From assembly GCA_002633025.1 (NCBI GenBank), contig NMRB01001684.1, positions 70,597 to 134,596 on the forward strand: DNA of 64,000 bases, read 5' to 3'. The DNA is from Notospermus geniculatus (Eukaryota > Nemertea > Pilidiophora > Heteronemertea > Lineidae). Made by a program: the position numbers and the translations under genes. The notes beneath the pieces were generated by a model, which did no database searches, was not told where the DNA came from, and saw nothing but the letters and a program-made list of their open reading frames with translations. Shown here in pieces: positions 11,701 to 23,055 of this stretch (the first letter of the stretch is position 1; every line of letters begins with the position of its first letter).

Positions 11701-14700
11701 GCGAGGACGCAATGCAAGTTGTGAATAGCTGCGGCGGAGGCACAGTTGAAGAGTTAAAAGACAGTCTTCTAGAACGTCTTGGAAATTCCGACGTACCGCC
11801 AGACGTGAGGGAGGAAATTCTAGCCGTTGTAAAATGTCTGAATAAACCTTGCGCTCATGAGGTTACTGAGGATGTCGATATGCCACCTGTTGGACAGGTT
11901 CCACGGACTGACGACCCGGAATCTGATTCAAGTTCGGAATCGGAATCAGACCCTCACCACATGATTGACACATGGGCCAAATTACATAATTTAGACGATA
12001 ACGTGTTAACGCTTCTAAAACAATTAGGTTTCTTCACGCTTGATCGGGTTGCAGACCTTACGGAAATAGAACTGGTGAAATTAGGCGTCGCATCTGATTT
12101 GATCCAAGCAGTTTCGAGTGCTATTCAGTGTCTCCGGATGAACGGTCCGTGCCCACATGTCGAGTCACAGACATCTGAGGTTGCGATTGCAGAATCCTGG
12201 GACGCTAGGTTTGGAATAAACGTGACTTCTGATATGAAGATGACTGGTGCTATGACCTCTGTGAACCCCATGGAAGAACTGACCACCATCATTGTGGACC
12301 CCCACCTTGACACCTGGGCTACTCTTCATGATCTGGACAAGATTCTCTTGGTTGTCCTGCAACGTTTAGGATACGTGGACTTGGAGAAGATCAGTAAACT
12401 GACCCAGGACGGACTTGACAGGCTTGGCGTCCCAGAGGTACTCAGCGAGCGACTGATGGATGCCATCAGCTGTCTCAAACATGATGGACCGTGTCCACAT
12501 ACCACTGCCGCTGTCGTGACGAAGTCACTTGACTCAATGGACTTGGACGAGGACGCGAGAAAGGACCGACCCAAATCGCGATACGGGAAAGGATTACCGC
12601 AGTTGACTAGCGGTGATGAAACGAACGGAGACAAATCTGGCGTCCCCGAAGACAATATTATTACATTCACGAAGGACGGAGATGCCACCATTTTGCGACG
12701 TTTCCACGACACGCCGAGAGGGCAGAAAAAGGAGATGATGCAAGCACCGAAGACGGATATTGAGAACTTTGCCCAGGCACAGATTTTAGAGGTCCTTCAT
12801 GGTTTGGCAGCGCGTAGTGGTGTCAAACCCGGTGAGCTGCATGCCGTACCTGCAGTTGCCTCTAAGGATGCCATACTTGGTGTGGACCGTGATACGTCTT
12901 TAGAATCAAGCAACGGTGAAGATGAGCTCACGGTACCAGACACCAGGTCAGATGTAGCCATGGAACCAGACCCCTTGATTAGAAGTGTATCTCGGATGCT
13001 GGATGAATCTGAAGCAAACCTGATGCAACCGGAGCCAGCGTCGCCGGACGGACATCAAGAGGAGTTGGAACGACCACATACAGCCGTGAACATGAACCCT
13101 CTTCTTCTGCACAACTTTTCGGTCAATCGGGACACGAAGGCAGACATTTCCGCTTCCACTCCCAGCCGACCATCAGTGCCGTCACCTTCCTCACCTAAAA
13201 CCTCAGCAGGTGAGCGCCCTCTATTGAATTTTGCTTGAGCTTCGTAGATGACGCACTGATGGCACGTAGAGGTTTCGGGTTAACCTGGTTGTATTCTAAT
13301 CATTGAGGGCGTGGCTTTCATAACAATTTCGTGTTGATTTTAACTTCAGTGTCATGGAGGTGGTTCACCTTGACATTTTCGACTCGTGTGAAATGGTCAG
13401 TAACTCAACTGATGATATTTGGTTGACGGTTAACAATCTTGCGAGATTAGTTTGTGTAGCAATGATCAGGACTTAGTCAATCATGTTCGTGGTCATCAGG
13501 CTGAAGTCAATCCATAACCACTACAGCCAGGCGTACATTGCACTTGTGACTGGAAGCAACTGATCAGGACCCATGTTCCCGAAGCCGTCATAAGGTTAAC
13601 GATGTCATTACGCTATGCATTTTCCCAGTTTTAACGACATCGTTAACCTAACGAGGGCTTCGGGAACATGGCTCCAGATCGGTCACGGACGATTTACGTG
13701 CTGCACGCACAGCGCAAGATTAGCAACTCAGAAAATCTAGGAGCATCCAATCAGGCATTGTCCTGACTGCGTATTATATCGACCCAGCGACTGGCAGCAG
13801 CTCAGCTAGCATCCGATCCGGGTACTGTTGAGACTTGATGTGACTGAATTTTGTTCAGAAAAGAAAACTGGCACTGATTAGTCACAAGCCCGTTTACATG
13901 TGGCGAGGACTGAATGAAACTGGATACAACTAGTCGCTGGAAAGTTGACCATGTGCAGCGCATTGCTACAGGCACTGTTTCTCAGTTCCAGTGAGTCGGG
14001 TGGGTGCGTACATCGACCGTTTCTGGCGACTGATCAGTTGCCTCCAGTTTCAGCTAGATCCTCCCAGTCGCCAGGTAACTCAGCAGTGACATGCCGCTTG
14101 TATCCAGTCACAAATGTGATGTGCGCTAGGCATGAGACTGGCCATGAAATACCGGTTACCTGAAGCATGGCACGGCGAGCACTCTCTCATGCCTGGGACA
14201 GAGAGAGTTTAAAACTTGATGGTGCGAGGCTTGCGGTTCCTTTGCGTCCTATATCGTTGTTGTGAAGTTGACGAACCTTTAAGAATTCTCCATTATCGAC
14301 AGCACGTTACATATCATTTTGAGAGTTTCTGGATCCTGTATTGTATTCGAAACTTAAGGTGTGAATGCATCTTCCTTGTTTTTCCTCATGAATTCACGTC
14401 GTCATTTTCTGATTTCAGGTCGAGGCCGAAGCCGTGGGAACACCCCGCCCGATTCAAGGATGACCGACGTCGATAACTCGGAGGAGGACTTCGACACCGG
14501 CCAGCCGGAGATGATGGCGGCTGTGGTAGGTACTTTGGATGAACTTCTCCGAGGATTGAATTTGTGATGAGGATACAAGAACTTGTCTTGTGACCAACGA
14601 TTTGCATCTCGTTTGGGTCATCGAGATGGTATTTCACAGCCAAAGAGCTGAATCGTTTTTGGGTGGGAGTGGTGCAAGGATTGGACTTGTGACCTGGAGG

Positions 14701-17700
14701 CAGTGAATTCGATTCCAGGTCAAGTCGCAACTCTGTATTATCAACTGGTCTGAATGGATCACTCGAGTCTGAATGAGCTGCTCCTTGAGTTTCCCAGAAA
14801 GATTTTTGAGATACTGGCTAATAGTATGAAATGCTTACATGTAGGCCAGGTTCACATAGAGCTACACTTACACGGACACAGTTTGCAAACAAAGGTTTCA
14901 TGGTCATGACCCCTTTGCGAAGCCATTGTTCGCCAGCATATCCATGTACCGTGTAGCTCTATGTGAACCCGGCCTTAGAGTTTTACACAACGAAAGTGCT
15001 GTTCATAAAAGTTTTACGTTATTAAAGTATTTCAATCTGATTTTCTTCAGACATCCATGGGTCCTGACCAGTCTCGACTTGACATGCTAGGGGGTGGTCC
15101 GGGTAAAAAAGGGCCACAAAAACTGACCCCACAACAGAAGCAACAGTTCATGGACGATGAGGAAGATGATGATGATGATGGTAGCGATACAGATGATGAT
15201 GATGATGACGACGATGATGATGAAGATGATGACGAGGCTGGAGTTGCATTAGAAGGGTAGGGTAACTTACAGATTATACAGGAATGGAACCCTTATAGCC
15301 TAGTGGTTATTATATCCTATTCCACTTTACAAACAGCAGGTCCCGAGTTCGAATCCAGCCCGGGCCATATGGGATTAATCATCCCTGGTTCTTCAGTCCG
15401 TCACATGGGACAGTAAGCCGTGGTGCCTTGTACCTTGTGCCTTTGCAAGGGCAAGTAAAAGACCCCATCCAAGTGAGGAACATGAGTAGCTTGAGAAGGC
15501 CTCTTCCATATCATCCATTGCATGCATCAAACTTAGAGATGAACTCTGATCATTCTGCTCTTCCAGCGCGTACGACCCAGGGGACTACGACCATCTGCCT
15601 GTTTCACCAGAGATTAAAGAACTATTCCAGTATATTACAAGGTAGGACTCGAGTTTACAAGACCTCTAACTTCTAAGAACAAATTTGTGAGGTGGTCTAG
15701 GAAAACCCGTCGGATGTCGCGTTTGAGGAAAGTGTTAATAACCTTGGTGAACCTGCACATTTCAATAGCTGAAATGTACTACGTAAGAGGTGAACAGTAG
15801 CAGATCAATGCACAGGCAATCTGACAACCCTTGTTGATCACTCAGCGACTTCCGACGGGTTTTCCTGGACGGCCACACATTTATGATCCCGGGATTACGA
15901 GGTCCGGGATTGCGTTTCAAAACCCAGTTTAAAAGTATCAACATGGGAAATTGGAAGGAAGAAATTGCCGAAATCATCAACTGAGTGTGAATTCCATGAA
16001 TTTAGCTGTGTTTGGCCGAAAGGGAGACTTTCCTGTCGTTAGAGGCCACCACCAGTAAGCGGTCCTAGGACGTCATGGAATTTGACGTCACAGAGAAGAA
16101 ATGCTGGCCTCATGGTCATCAAGAATGACGTGAGGCCGTGACTTATGCAGGTGATGTCAATTCCGTGTGGTTCTCGGACTGCTAACTGGTGGTGGCCTCT
16201 AGTCTAACGGTAGTTTTGTCTCCCAACTGATACATACGATATGTGTGAAAGGGCACTTTATAAACCCCTCTGTGTTGATTTCAGGTACACCCCCCAAGCC
16301 ATCGAACTCGAACACAAACTCAAGCCGTTCATCCCAGATTTTATTCCTGCCGTTGGCGATATCGACGCCTTTATAAAGATCACCCGTCCAGACAACGCAC
16401 AGGATGAGATCGGCCTGAAAGTCCTCGATGAGCCGTGTGCTAAACAATCTGATCCCACCGTCCTTGACCTTCATCTGAGGTCAATATCAAAACAAACAAA
16501 TCTCAAGGCCATGGTGAGAACATTCTTTGTTTGACAGTAACTTTCTTTGCTCAGCTCTCGGCAGGTGTATGACAAGCCACAAATTAAAAGCATAGTCTAC
16601 ACGATACAACATCGTCTGGACAGGCTCATTCAACAGTCTCCAACCATGTGCCAACAGCAACCAACCTGTTGGATGAAGAATAAACATGCTTATTCTTTTT
16701 CAACAACACCCAACATGAGTGTGATGTTGGATAGTATGGACGGCCTCATCTAACAAGATCAAACTTGGACCTACATTAAAATTGGATGCTGTTGTATAAC
16801 TGAAGTTGTATCGTGTAGACTCTGCTAGCACTGAAGGACATTGTCAGATACCAAACTGTGATTTGTCAGGTGCCACTAACTTAGTGCCTGTCATGATGAT
16901 AGGCACAGGTCAAACTATAGACGATTCTGTGCACTTCCGCTGAAATCGCAACCACAACCTTGATCTGAAACCATCTGACGTGACACAATCCATGATTCAG
17001 CAATGGTTGACTCTGACGCAACGTCGTCGAACTCACGGTCGTGGGGTTCTCTGGTCAAGTTATTTAGTTTCAGACCGAGGTTGTGTTTGCGATTTCGGCG
17101 GAAGTGCGCAGATCTTTCTCGTTTACATCAATTTGGGATTTGTGTGTACCAGAGCCGCTATCGCCTAGTCTGCGGTGGCTGGCGAGAAGATCGGTGGCAA
17201 GTAGTTCACTTGTGATATCGCCTGGTGTGCTGCTTGCTTTATGACCATCCGTAGATGAAATTGGGCAGTAACACTGGAGTTCGCAGAGAAAACCTGTGCT
17301 GTCAACGTGAGTTGCCCTGTCTTCTCATGGACAGCAAGTCTGACTGATGATTGAACCTAACTCTGAGCTGCAATGAATTAAATGCCGGTACATTTCTGTT
17401 TGTTTTCAGTCCATCAAAAGTGTACAAAATGCAGAGAAAAATCCCAAAGCTATCGACAGCTGGATCGAGAGTATAACAGAATTACATCGTTCCAAGCCGC
17501 CACCTAATGTTCATTATACAAAGTAAGTAGTAGATGTCAAATGGTCTCCTTGATAGGTGCAGACTTCCTGAATGTTGGAGGCCTATCAGGAGCTTGCTTT
17601 CTTCTGCAAGATAGATTGGCTGCAGAGAAGGCACATTGATCTGCAGGTTGATTATTATGGCCTCTATTCAGATAAATGTTTGAGGAGTGCTGATAGCCGA

Positions 17701-20700
17701 GTGGTTATCACGTCTGCTAAGCCAGCATATGTCTGTGACCCTCCACCACCAAACCAGTCGCATGTCGCTCAGAAGGTGAGCCGCAATGAACTAAGATGAC
17801 ACCAGAAGAGGAAGAAATAGATTATTACAGAATTCATAACAGACCGACAACATTGGAAGTGACCCGAACATTTAGGCCCGGTTGTACCAGTCATACTTGA
17901 TGTCGACTTTGTTCTCAAGCGAGCCTCGAAGTCATTCTCAACCTCAAATTGTAATGGCAAATCATATTACTTTGTTGAGGTCAACCTCAAACTTAACTTT
18001 GAGCATAGCTGATGCAACCCGGTCTTGGTCTCAACCTGCCAAGCTAAAGAGCGACATGCGACTGGTTTAGTGGTGGAGGGTCACATATGGTCCCGGGTTC
18101 AAATCCAGCCCAGGTCATTTGGCGTTAATCATTCCTGGCTCTTCACGTTCGTCGCATGGGACAGTAAGCCGCGGTGCCTTGTACCTTGTGCCTTTGCAAG
18201 GGCAAGTAAAAGACCCCATCCAAGTGAGGAACATGAGTAGCTTGAGATGACCTCTTCCGTACTTAACAGGGCGTATAATGCTTTGGCTAGAGCCTTGATG
18301 GAAAAATCAAATACAAGTACAAAAGATAAATGTTTGATTACCTTTCAGAAATATGCCAGATATTGAAACCCTGATGCAAGAATGGCCTCCAGAGTTTGAG
18401 GATCTCCTTAAAGAAGTTGGTCTTCCCACGGCAGAGATAGATTGTGATCTAGCCACCTACGTCGACATGATCTGTGGTAAGTAGGGATGATGGCGGCGGC
18501 TTCGTCCAGTACGTCTTGATGATCTGAGAGGATAAATTGAGTACTGTACAAGGTGCTTGAGTTCATCAGAAAGGTTTCTGGAGAGATTGGGGAATGCCTT
18601 GACACTGCGCTGTATAAAGGCGCAATAGAGCTTCTTCATGTGATGTCACATTTCCATGTTGACACGGTGCCGCCATATTGGCCGTCAAAATGTCAAGCGA
18701 CGTCACGGTATGAACACAGCGTCAGCACACAGAACCTGACATCAAAATGTCATGACGTGACAGTTTTGACGTCGTTGCCGGCCATTTGACGGCCAACATG
18801 GTTGATCCTTTGCAGTCACGAGATCATTGTGATGTCAGTGAAGAACTTCTATATAAAAGCCTCCGTCACATTAGTGTTGTGGAGTGTTGAGTGTCTAACC
18901 TCAGAGAGGTAACGGTTAACCGACGGAGTCACCACTCTGTAGGCCCTACTCTCAACTGGTCTGAGGGCTCTCAACTGGTCTGAGGGGATCAAGTGATGTG
19001 CTGAATGAGCTGCTCCTTGAGTTCCTTGGAGAAGTTCCAGTCAGACCAATACTTCATGTGATAGAAAAAGCAATATTTGGACCATGACGTCAGTTTATTT
19101 CACAGCTCTCTTCTCTCTTTCCAGCTATCCTGGATATCCCCGTCCACAAGAGTAAAATTCAATCCCTCCATGTCCTATTCACCTTGTATTCAGAGTTTAA
19201 AAATTCACAGGTAAGTTGACAGATCAGAACAGGAAAAATGGAATTAAAACATCAGTAGAATAGACTGTTCTCAAATTGACGTAAATGAGAAAGATCTGCG
19301 CACTTCCGCCGAAATCTCAACCATAACCTTGATCTGAAACTGAATGACGTGACACAGAGAACCCCACGACAGTGACTTCGAAGACGTTGCGTCAGACTCG
19401 ACCATTGCTGAATCATGGATGGCGTCACGTCAGCCGGTTTCAGATCGAGGTTTTGGTTGAGATTTCGGTGGAAGTGCGCAGATCTGCGAATTTGAAAATC
19501 GTCTAAAACCTGTTCTGGAGTTGGAGCCATGCGGTGTGGGTCACACTTGGCAAGGTTGAATAGTTACATCTCTTAATCATAGATGGCAATACTGCTCCAA
19601 AAAACAGCTGGTTTCGTGTCTTATGCTGCAATATTGGAGTAGAAGTGACTGCCAGCTTTATCTCACTTTGTTCGGTTTTCAACTTTAACCCTTTGGCTGT
19701 CGGGGTCGTTTTCAATTATACCACCCCTTGGCTGTCGGGGTCGTTTTGATGAAAATCACTGTTTTTGCCCTCCTAACTTTGAAGGCCTAATGTAACTCTA
19801 AGGAATACTCAGATCAATTTGGTCAAAAGAAAAAGTTTATTGGGTATAATCTGAACTTTCAAATGATATGAAACACTTGGGTAAAGCCGCTTTCATTTTT
19901 GGGTGAAATCTGTCAAAATGTGACAAAAACGTGCAATTTTTGCCGATTCTCTGAAAAAGTTCTAAATATGAATTTTTTAAAGAATTTTTTCTAGAGATAT
20001 GGTGTAAGCTGATGGGTGTTGTTGCAAAACACACAAATATACCCTAATATCAACCAAAATTAGCATGAAAATGACTTTTTCCCCCAAAAAATCAGAATAT
20101 ATCAGAATTTGCTTTTCCATCAGGTTTCTCACCTCCATATCCAAGCCTACAGGGCTTGCATGGCCATGCCTAAGGTCAAAAGTATCATCAACATTACCCC
20201 ATCATCACTCAATCTCCTCGTTTCCACTGAAATCGGATGGGTATCCTCCTCTCTCGAGTCATTATCATAAGAATTTCAGCAAGAACTTCATCAATATTCA
20301 GTTTTGAACCTTGTTTTCATCCACGTGTAGCTCCAAAACTCACTGTACAATGTATAGTGTTCTATATACCAAAATATCCGGAAAACCAGCGGGAATCCCC
20401 TGGTTGCATCTAAAATAGGACTGTGTGCTGCAAACAGAATGAAAACAGTGTATTCTTGCACTTGATGTATGGTCGACCTAGGGTCGCCGGTGACAGCCAG
20501 GTGGTGCTATTTTCTCGTCGACCCAGGGTCGCCGGTGACAGCCAAGGGGGTAGTATTTTCTCGTCGACCCTTGGTCGACGGTGACAGCCAAAGGGTTAAA
20601 GTTCAGCAGTTGAGTCACGAATTCAGTTGTCAGCAGGGTATAGCCGATCAGCGGGAAGTTGGTAACACTCAGAATGTCAGAACAGTTCAATATCGGTTGG

Positions 20701-21386
20701 AAATTTGTAAAAGACACACCACCATTTGGGGCATGGAGAAGAGCCTCTGGCTAGCAGTCGGTGGACCCAAGATTTGATCCCACTGCCGAGTCTCTGGCGA
20801 AGTCTCTTAATACCTACCCAGATGTAGAGCCGGGTAGGCCTGCCTTGCTGGCAGAGATGGTTATTTGAATGTCATCCATCCAGTCACATGGACTTTTTGG
20901 CAATAACAGTCCAGCTGTCAAAAAGTCCGTGTGACTGGATGGATGACATTCAAATAACCATCTCTGCCAGCAAAGTAGCATGATCTGGATTGCATGGGAT
21001 TGACACCCCTCAGTACAAGGTCTGAACTGGCCACATTTTAACTACCTATTCAGATATCCAGCGACAGGCAGCCTGCGACGTTTTGGACACTTTGTACCGA
21101 GGGATATATACATCGTCCCACGTAGGGCTTTGGTCTCGCTCCCCTTCATGAGCTCCCCGACTTTGTCTGGGGGCATATGAGGAGCGAGACCAAAGCCCTG
21201 TTATGGAGGAGTAGGCCTAGAGCTAGGATAATCAATGCTGTATGACTCGTTAACAGTTTCTATAGTTGCCTTTGTTCTGTTTTTCAGCATTTCAAGTCTC
21301 TGGCTGAAGGAAATCAGATTGATAATTCACTGAAGGGAATGGACTTTATGGGCGACGGTGGCAATGAGGATCGACTCGTGTTATAG
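8747..21386 (+). CDS. IFT46: Intraflagellar transport protein 46 (IFT-B core)
   Basis: IFT46 is a core subunit of IFT complex B, which carries cargo toward the ciliary tip. Exons are 8747-8849, 14419-14525, 15051-15256, 15567-15641, 16285-16513, 17410-17522, 18349-18476, 19125-19210 and 21288-21386 (stop TAG 21384-21386). All introns are GT-AG and the frame stays open for 381 codons. The order is a conserved N-terminal NQPYDES box, an acidic Asp/Glu run, then the conserved domain: YDPGDYDHLPVSPEIKELF, KPFIPDFIPAVGDIDAF, VLDEPCAKQSDPTVL, KNPKAIDSWIESI, MPDIETLMQEWPPEFEDLL, AEIDCDLATYVDMIC and ILDIPVHKSKIQSLHVLF. These match vertebrate IFT46 closely. A first coding exon of perhaps 10-20 residues, ending in phase 0, is missing upstream of 8747. 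The introns carry many transposons. Confidence 0.95.
9492..9624. repeat. 65-bp direct duplication
   Basis: Two adjacent near-identical 65-bp copies contain GAGGAAGTCTTCCTTCTTCC, with starts at about 9493 and 9558, in IFT46 intron 2. This looks like recent slippage or unequal exchange. Confidence 0.85.
9689..9810. mobile_element. Hairpin transposon (GGGTCGTATTC ends)
   Basis: Near-perfect palindrome of about 122 bp with arms GGGTCGTATTCGTAAA and its complement, meeting at CCAAGTACAGTCTGTACTTGG. It is non-coding and lies in an IFT46 intron. Confidence 0.85.
9936..10948. mobile_element. 1-kb transposon with 108-bp terminal inverted repeats
   Basis: The sequence 9936-10043 is repeated almost perfectly in reverse complement at 10841-10948; the arms contain CTCCGGCCGCCGCACTACAC. 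The interior has no transposase frame. It sits about 450 bp upstream of the large IFT46 alternative exon and could supply regulatory sequence to it. The 194-residue minus-strand frame 10596-11180 overlaps the element and is not supported as a gene. Confidence 0.85.
11400..13209 (+). CDS. Putative alternative first exon of IFT46 with a 600-residue extension
   Basis: A reading frame open for about 1.8 kb starts at ATG 11400 or, in a better context, ATG 11430. A TGA at 11376-11378 closes the frame upstream. It ends in a strong donor (GCAG|GTGAGC) in phase 1, the phase of the IFT46 acceptor at 14419; the join reads KTSA-GRGRSRGNTPPDS. The full product would be 950 residues (940 from the second ATG). 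Three repeats lie at 11667-11861, 11967-12158 and 12309-12500, each with WxxLHxL, then LxxLG, LT-x-x-x-LxxLGV, and a conserved Cys followed by CxH. The repeats have a SAM-like helical pattern, which is inference. The linkers are acidic, Ser/Pro-rich and likely disordered. If unspliced, the frame would stop at 13238. It could also be a cassette exon, but I find no good phase-1 acceptor. Confidence 0.65.
13571..13671. mobile_element. Hairpin transposon (CCATGTTCCCGAAG ends)
   Basis: Arms starting CCATGTTCCCGAAGCC and ending GGCTTCGGGAACATGG enclose inverted GTTAACGATGTC segments. About 100 bp, non-coding. Confidence 0.8.
14844..14974. mobile_element. 131-bp foldback MITE, Harbinger-like
   Basis: The element runs from GGCCAGGTTCACAT to ATGTGAACCCGGCC and is 131 bp long. 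It shares its length and its inner GAACAAAGG/CCATTGTTCG structure with the copy at 36968-37098, which has clear TTA target duplications. Here TTA is seen only on the right side. Confidence 0.75.
15286..15512 (+). mobile_element. tRNA-derived SINE
   Basis: The head resembles a tRNA gene, with a box A-like TAGCCTAGTGGTTAT and a box B-like GAGTTCGAATCC, followed by a body containing GGGCAAGTAAAAGACCCCAT. Other copies lie at 17686-18265, 38461-38734, 40871-41143 and 48235-48487. The tail is shared, so these are SINEs and not functional tRNA genes. Confidence 0.85.
16021..16224. mobile_element. MITE with GGGAGACTTT ends
   Basis: Left end GGGAGACTTTCCTGTCGTTA with GAGGCCACCACCAG is mirrored on the right by CTGGTGGTGGCCTCTA and TTGTCTCCC. 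The right end lies about 60 bp upstream of the IFT46 exon at 16285. It is the uninterrupted relative of the copy at 36948-37270. Confidence 0.8.
16914..17140. mobile_element. Foldback MITE, GATCTGCGCACTTCC family
   Basis: Inverted arms contain GCACTTCCGC and GCGGAAGTGCGCAGATC and flank an ACGTCGTC-rich centre. Relatives lie at 19261-19505, 25510-25762, 29299-29550, 39325-39570 and 53406-53611. Confidence 0.8.
17686..18265 (+). mobile_element. tRNA-derived SINE split by a nested transposon
   Basis: The SINE head (TAGCCGAGTGGTTATCACG) stops at about 17731. The SINE resumes at about 18085 with the box B-like GGTTCAAATCC and the usual body. The gap is filled by the foldback element 17735-18084. 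Confidence 0.85.
17735..18084. mobile_element. Foldback element nested in the SINE (GTGACCCTCC ends)
   Basis: The ends GTGACCCTCCACCACCAAAC and its near complement ending GGAGGGTCAC enclose 350 bp. ATATG occurs next to both ends. Related ends occur at 21461-21674 and 52104-52426. Having inserted into a SINE, it is younger than that SINE copy. Confidence 0.85.
18620..18853. repeat. ACGTCA-rich dispersed repeat
   Basis: Contains CATATTGGCCGTCAAAATGT, AAAATGTCATGACGTGACAG and a final GATGTCAGTGAAGAAC. It is shared with 39886-40105 and 41292-41492. The two halves are partly inverted, suggesting an old foldback transposon. Confidence 0.75.
19261..19505. mobile_element. Foldback MITE, GATCTGCGCACTTCC family
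   Basis: Left arm from TAGACTGTTCTCAAATTGAC and right arm ending AATTTGAAAATCGTCTA. It lies in the last IFT46 intron, just after the exon at 19125-19210. Confidence 0.85.
19689..20595. mobile_element. Non-autonomous piggyBac-like element in TTAA
   Basis: TTAA at 19685-19688 and at 20596-20599 flank ends reading CCCTTTGGCTGTC and GACAGCCAAAGGG. TTAA duplication with CCC...GGG ends is the hallmark of piggyBac. Sub-terminal copies of the end motif are repeated twice on the left and three times on the right. There is no transposase frame in the 907-bp interior. Confidence 0.85.
20848..20970. mobile_element. Near-perfect hairpin, 123 bp
   Basis: CTGGCAGAGATGGTTATTTG and its complement form arms of more than 50 bp with a short loop. 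Non-coding, in the last IFT46 intron. Confidence 0.85.
21126..21202. mobile_element. Short hairpin (GGGCTTTGGTCTCGCTCC arms)
   Basis: About 75 bp, folding GGGCTTTGGTCTCGCTCC onto its complement. The same type recurs near 28794-28842, 45118-45220, 45272-45366 and 50868-50980. Confidence 0.75.
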
Positions 21387-21460
21387 AGATGACATTTTAG
21401 GCATTGAATCTTTGAGAGAATGTTGTGAAATATGCAAAAATTGGAACCAAAGACACATTT

Positions 21461-21674
21461 GTGACCCGTCACCGCAAAACGAATATTAAGTCGCTCTGAA
21501 GTTGCAGATTGAAACCAGCATTTTGTCAATTTAAGTACATGTAGGCCTGGGCTTTTTGTCTGTCTTTGTAAAATCTGAGTGATTACATTTCTTCCTTTAT
21601 CTCCTGGAGTTATTTTGGTTCATCCTGGTTCATATCTTGTGCGACTTGAGACAGGTTTTGCTGTGGCGGGTCAC
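21461..21674. mobile_element. Foldback element with GTGACCC ends
   Basis: Left GTGACCCGTCACCGCAAAAC pairs with right GTTTTGCTGTGGCGGGTCAC. It lies just downstream of the IFT46 stop, so it may fall in the 3' untranslated region. Confidence 0.65.
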
Positions 21675-21987
21675 ATATTAGTTTTTAGCTCACCTGTGAG
21701 CTGTAGTCGTGACGCGGTGTTCATCGTTATGAAACGTGCCCTGCTAACAGAGTACGACTGACCTCTGAAACACACCCGCCACACCTGCAATGGCAATGCA
21801 TGCCTCAAGCAGGGGTAGCCCTTCTGCAGGGATCAAAGTTCATATTCTGAAAAAGCAGATTTTTGGTCAAACAGGCCAAAAGAATCAAATTGCACACAAT
21901 ACAAAATGCATTAGGACATCAAATTTTTTGGTCGCACAGAGTAAAATCCAGATCGCATTTTAGACCAAATGGTCATGAACTTTGAAC

Positions 21988-23055
21988 CCTGCTTTGATAT
22001 TGGTGGTGTTCTGAAAACAGAGAGGAAGCCTGTGTTGTGCAATCCATCATTGGATAAAGAGCTCAGCTCAGCCAAGTGCAAAGTGAGATTGAGCATTAAT
22101 CCAGAGAGAAAGTTCAAAATGTTCAAACGTGGGGAGATTTCTTCTCCCTGGCTACAGGTGCGTCAGTTAGTCTGTGGAGAGGCTTGGGCATTGTCAGAAA
22201 CTTCCTTCGGGCCGTAGAGTGGATACCTAAGACGGTAGGCAGCCTGGTGAAATCGGCTTGATATAGGAGGAAGCTTGCAATGATGAGTTCAGGTCTTTCG
22301 ATTATATTTCACATATTGATGTAACTCATTGGGGGTGCTTTGTAAATATCATAGAAAGACCTTTCATCATTGGAAGTTTCAGCGAGGTTTGAGTAGGTGA
22401 AGTAACTCATTCAGTCATCATTCAAAGCTCCCTCCTGATATACAAGTGTTGCTACACATGTATATCAATCATGACCCCAATGAGGAAACCAGGTGAGGGG
22501 CGGAATTGGATAGGGACTGGGACATGGAACTGTGTTAAAAACAATACAGATCCATGTGTATCTGTTGATACTCCCAATGCTTCTACCAAGCAGGTTCTAG
22601 CACAAGTTGCTTATAGCCGCGGAGTGCACGAAGTGCATGGCGTTGGTAGAGCGTCGTGAAGTTGGCTCCAAACACTTCTCACGCCTCCTGGGTTTAGGGC
22701 GGACTCACGGATAAGTTTAATGGGATAGCCCCATGACAATGTTCCAGTGCCTCAGACGAACTGCAGAGGAAATAGTTCCTCACGTTTGACAAGCACAAAA
22801 TTTGGTCATGATCAAGAGCCATTAGTTGCTCCACTGAGGTCGCATTTTTGGCGTGATTTTTCTGTTGCATATTTCTTGTGCCCATAATTAAAGTACCGTA
22901 TACTTGTGTTAGAGGGCAGAGAAAGGGAAAAATCCCCCTCCCCTCCCAAGTTCTTCCTCTCTGATTTTCAAAGGTTTTATGTGCCCACCTCCAGTTAGTA
23001 GGAGGCGTAGCATATTGCCTGCCTCCAATAGATAGACGGTGTAGCATATTGGTCA
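21988..23055. repeat. 1-kb dispersed repeat, copy 1
   Basis: Copied in reverse complement at 30535-31560. Both copies contain matching fragments such as GGAAACTTCCTTC-like and CAGCCTGGTGAAATCGGC segments, and a short open frame with MALDHDQILCLSNVR. No known domain is recognised. It is probably an inactive transposon, and the pair are inverted repeats about 7.5 kb apart. Confidence 0.7.

Noticed and set aside
12125-12712. Minus-strand frames opposite the large IFT46 exon
   Set aside because: Shadow frames of a protein-like plus-strand exon with clear internal repeats.
15290-15365. Possible tRNA gene
   Set aside because: Box A and B are present, but the same body follows in several dispersed copies and no clean cloverleaf is seen; it is a SINE.
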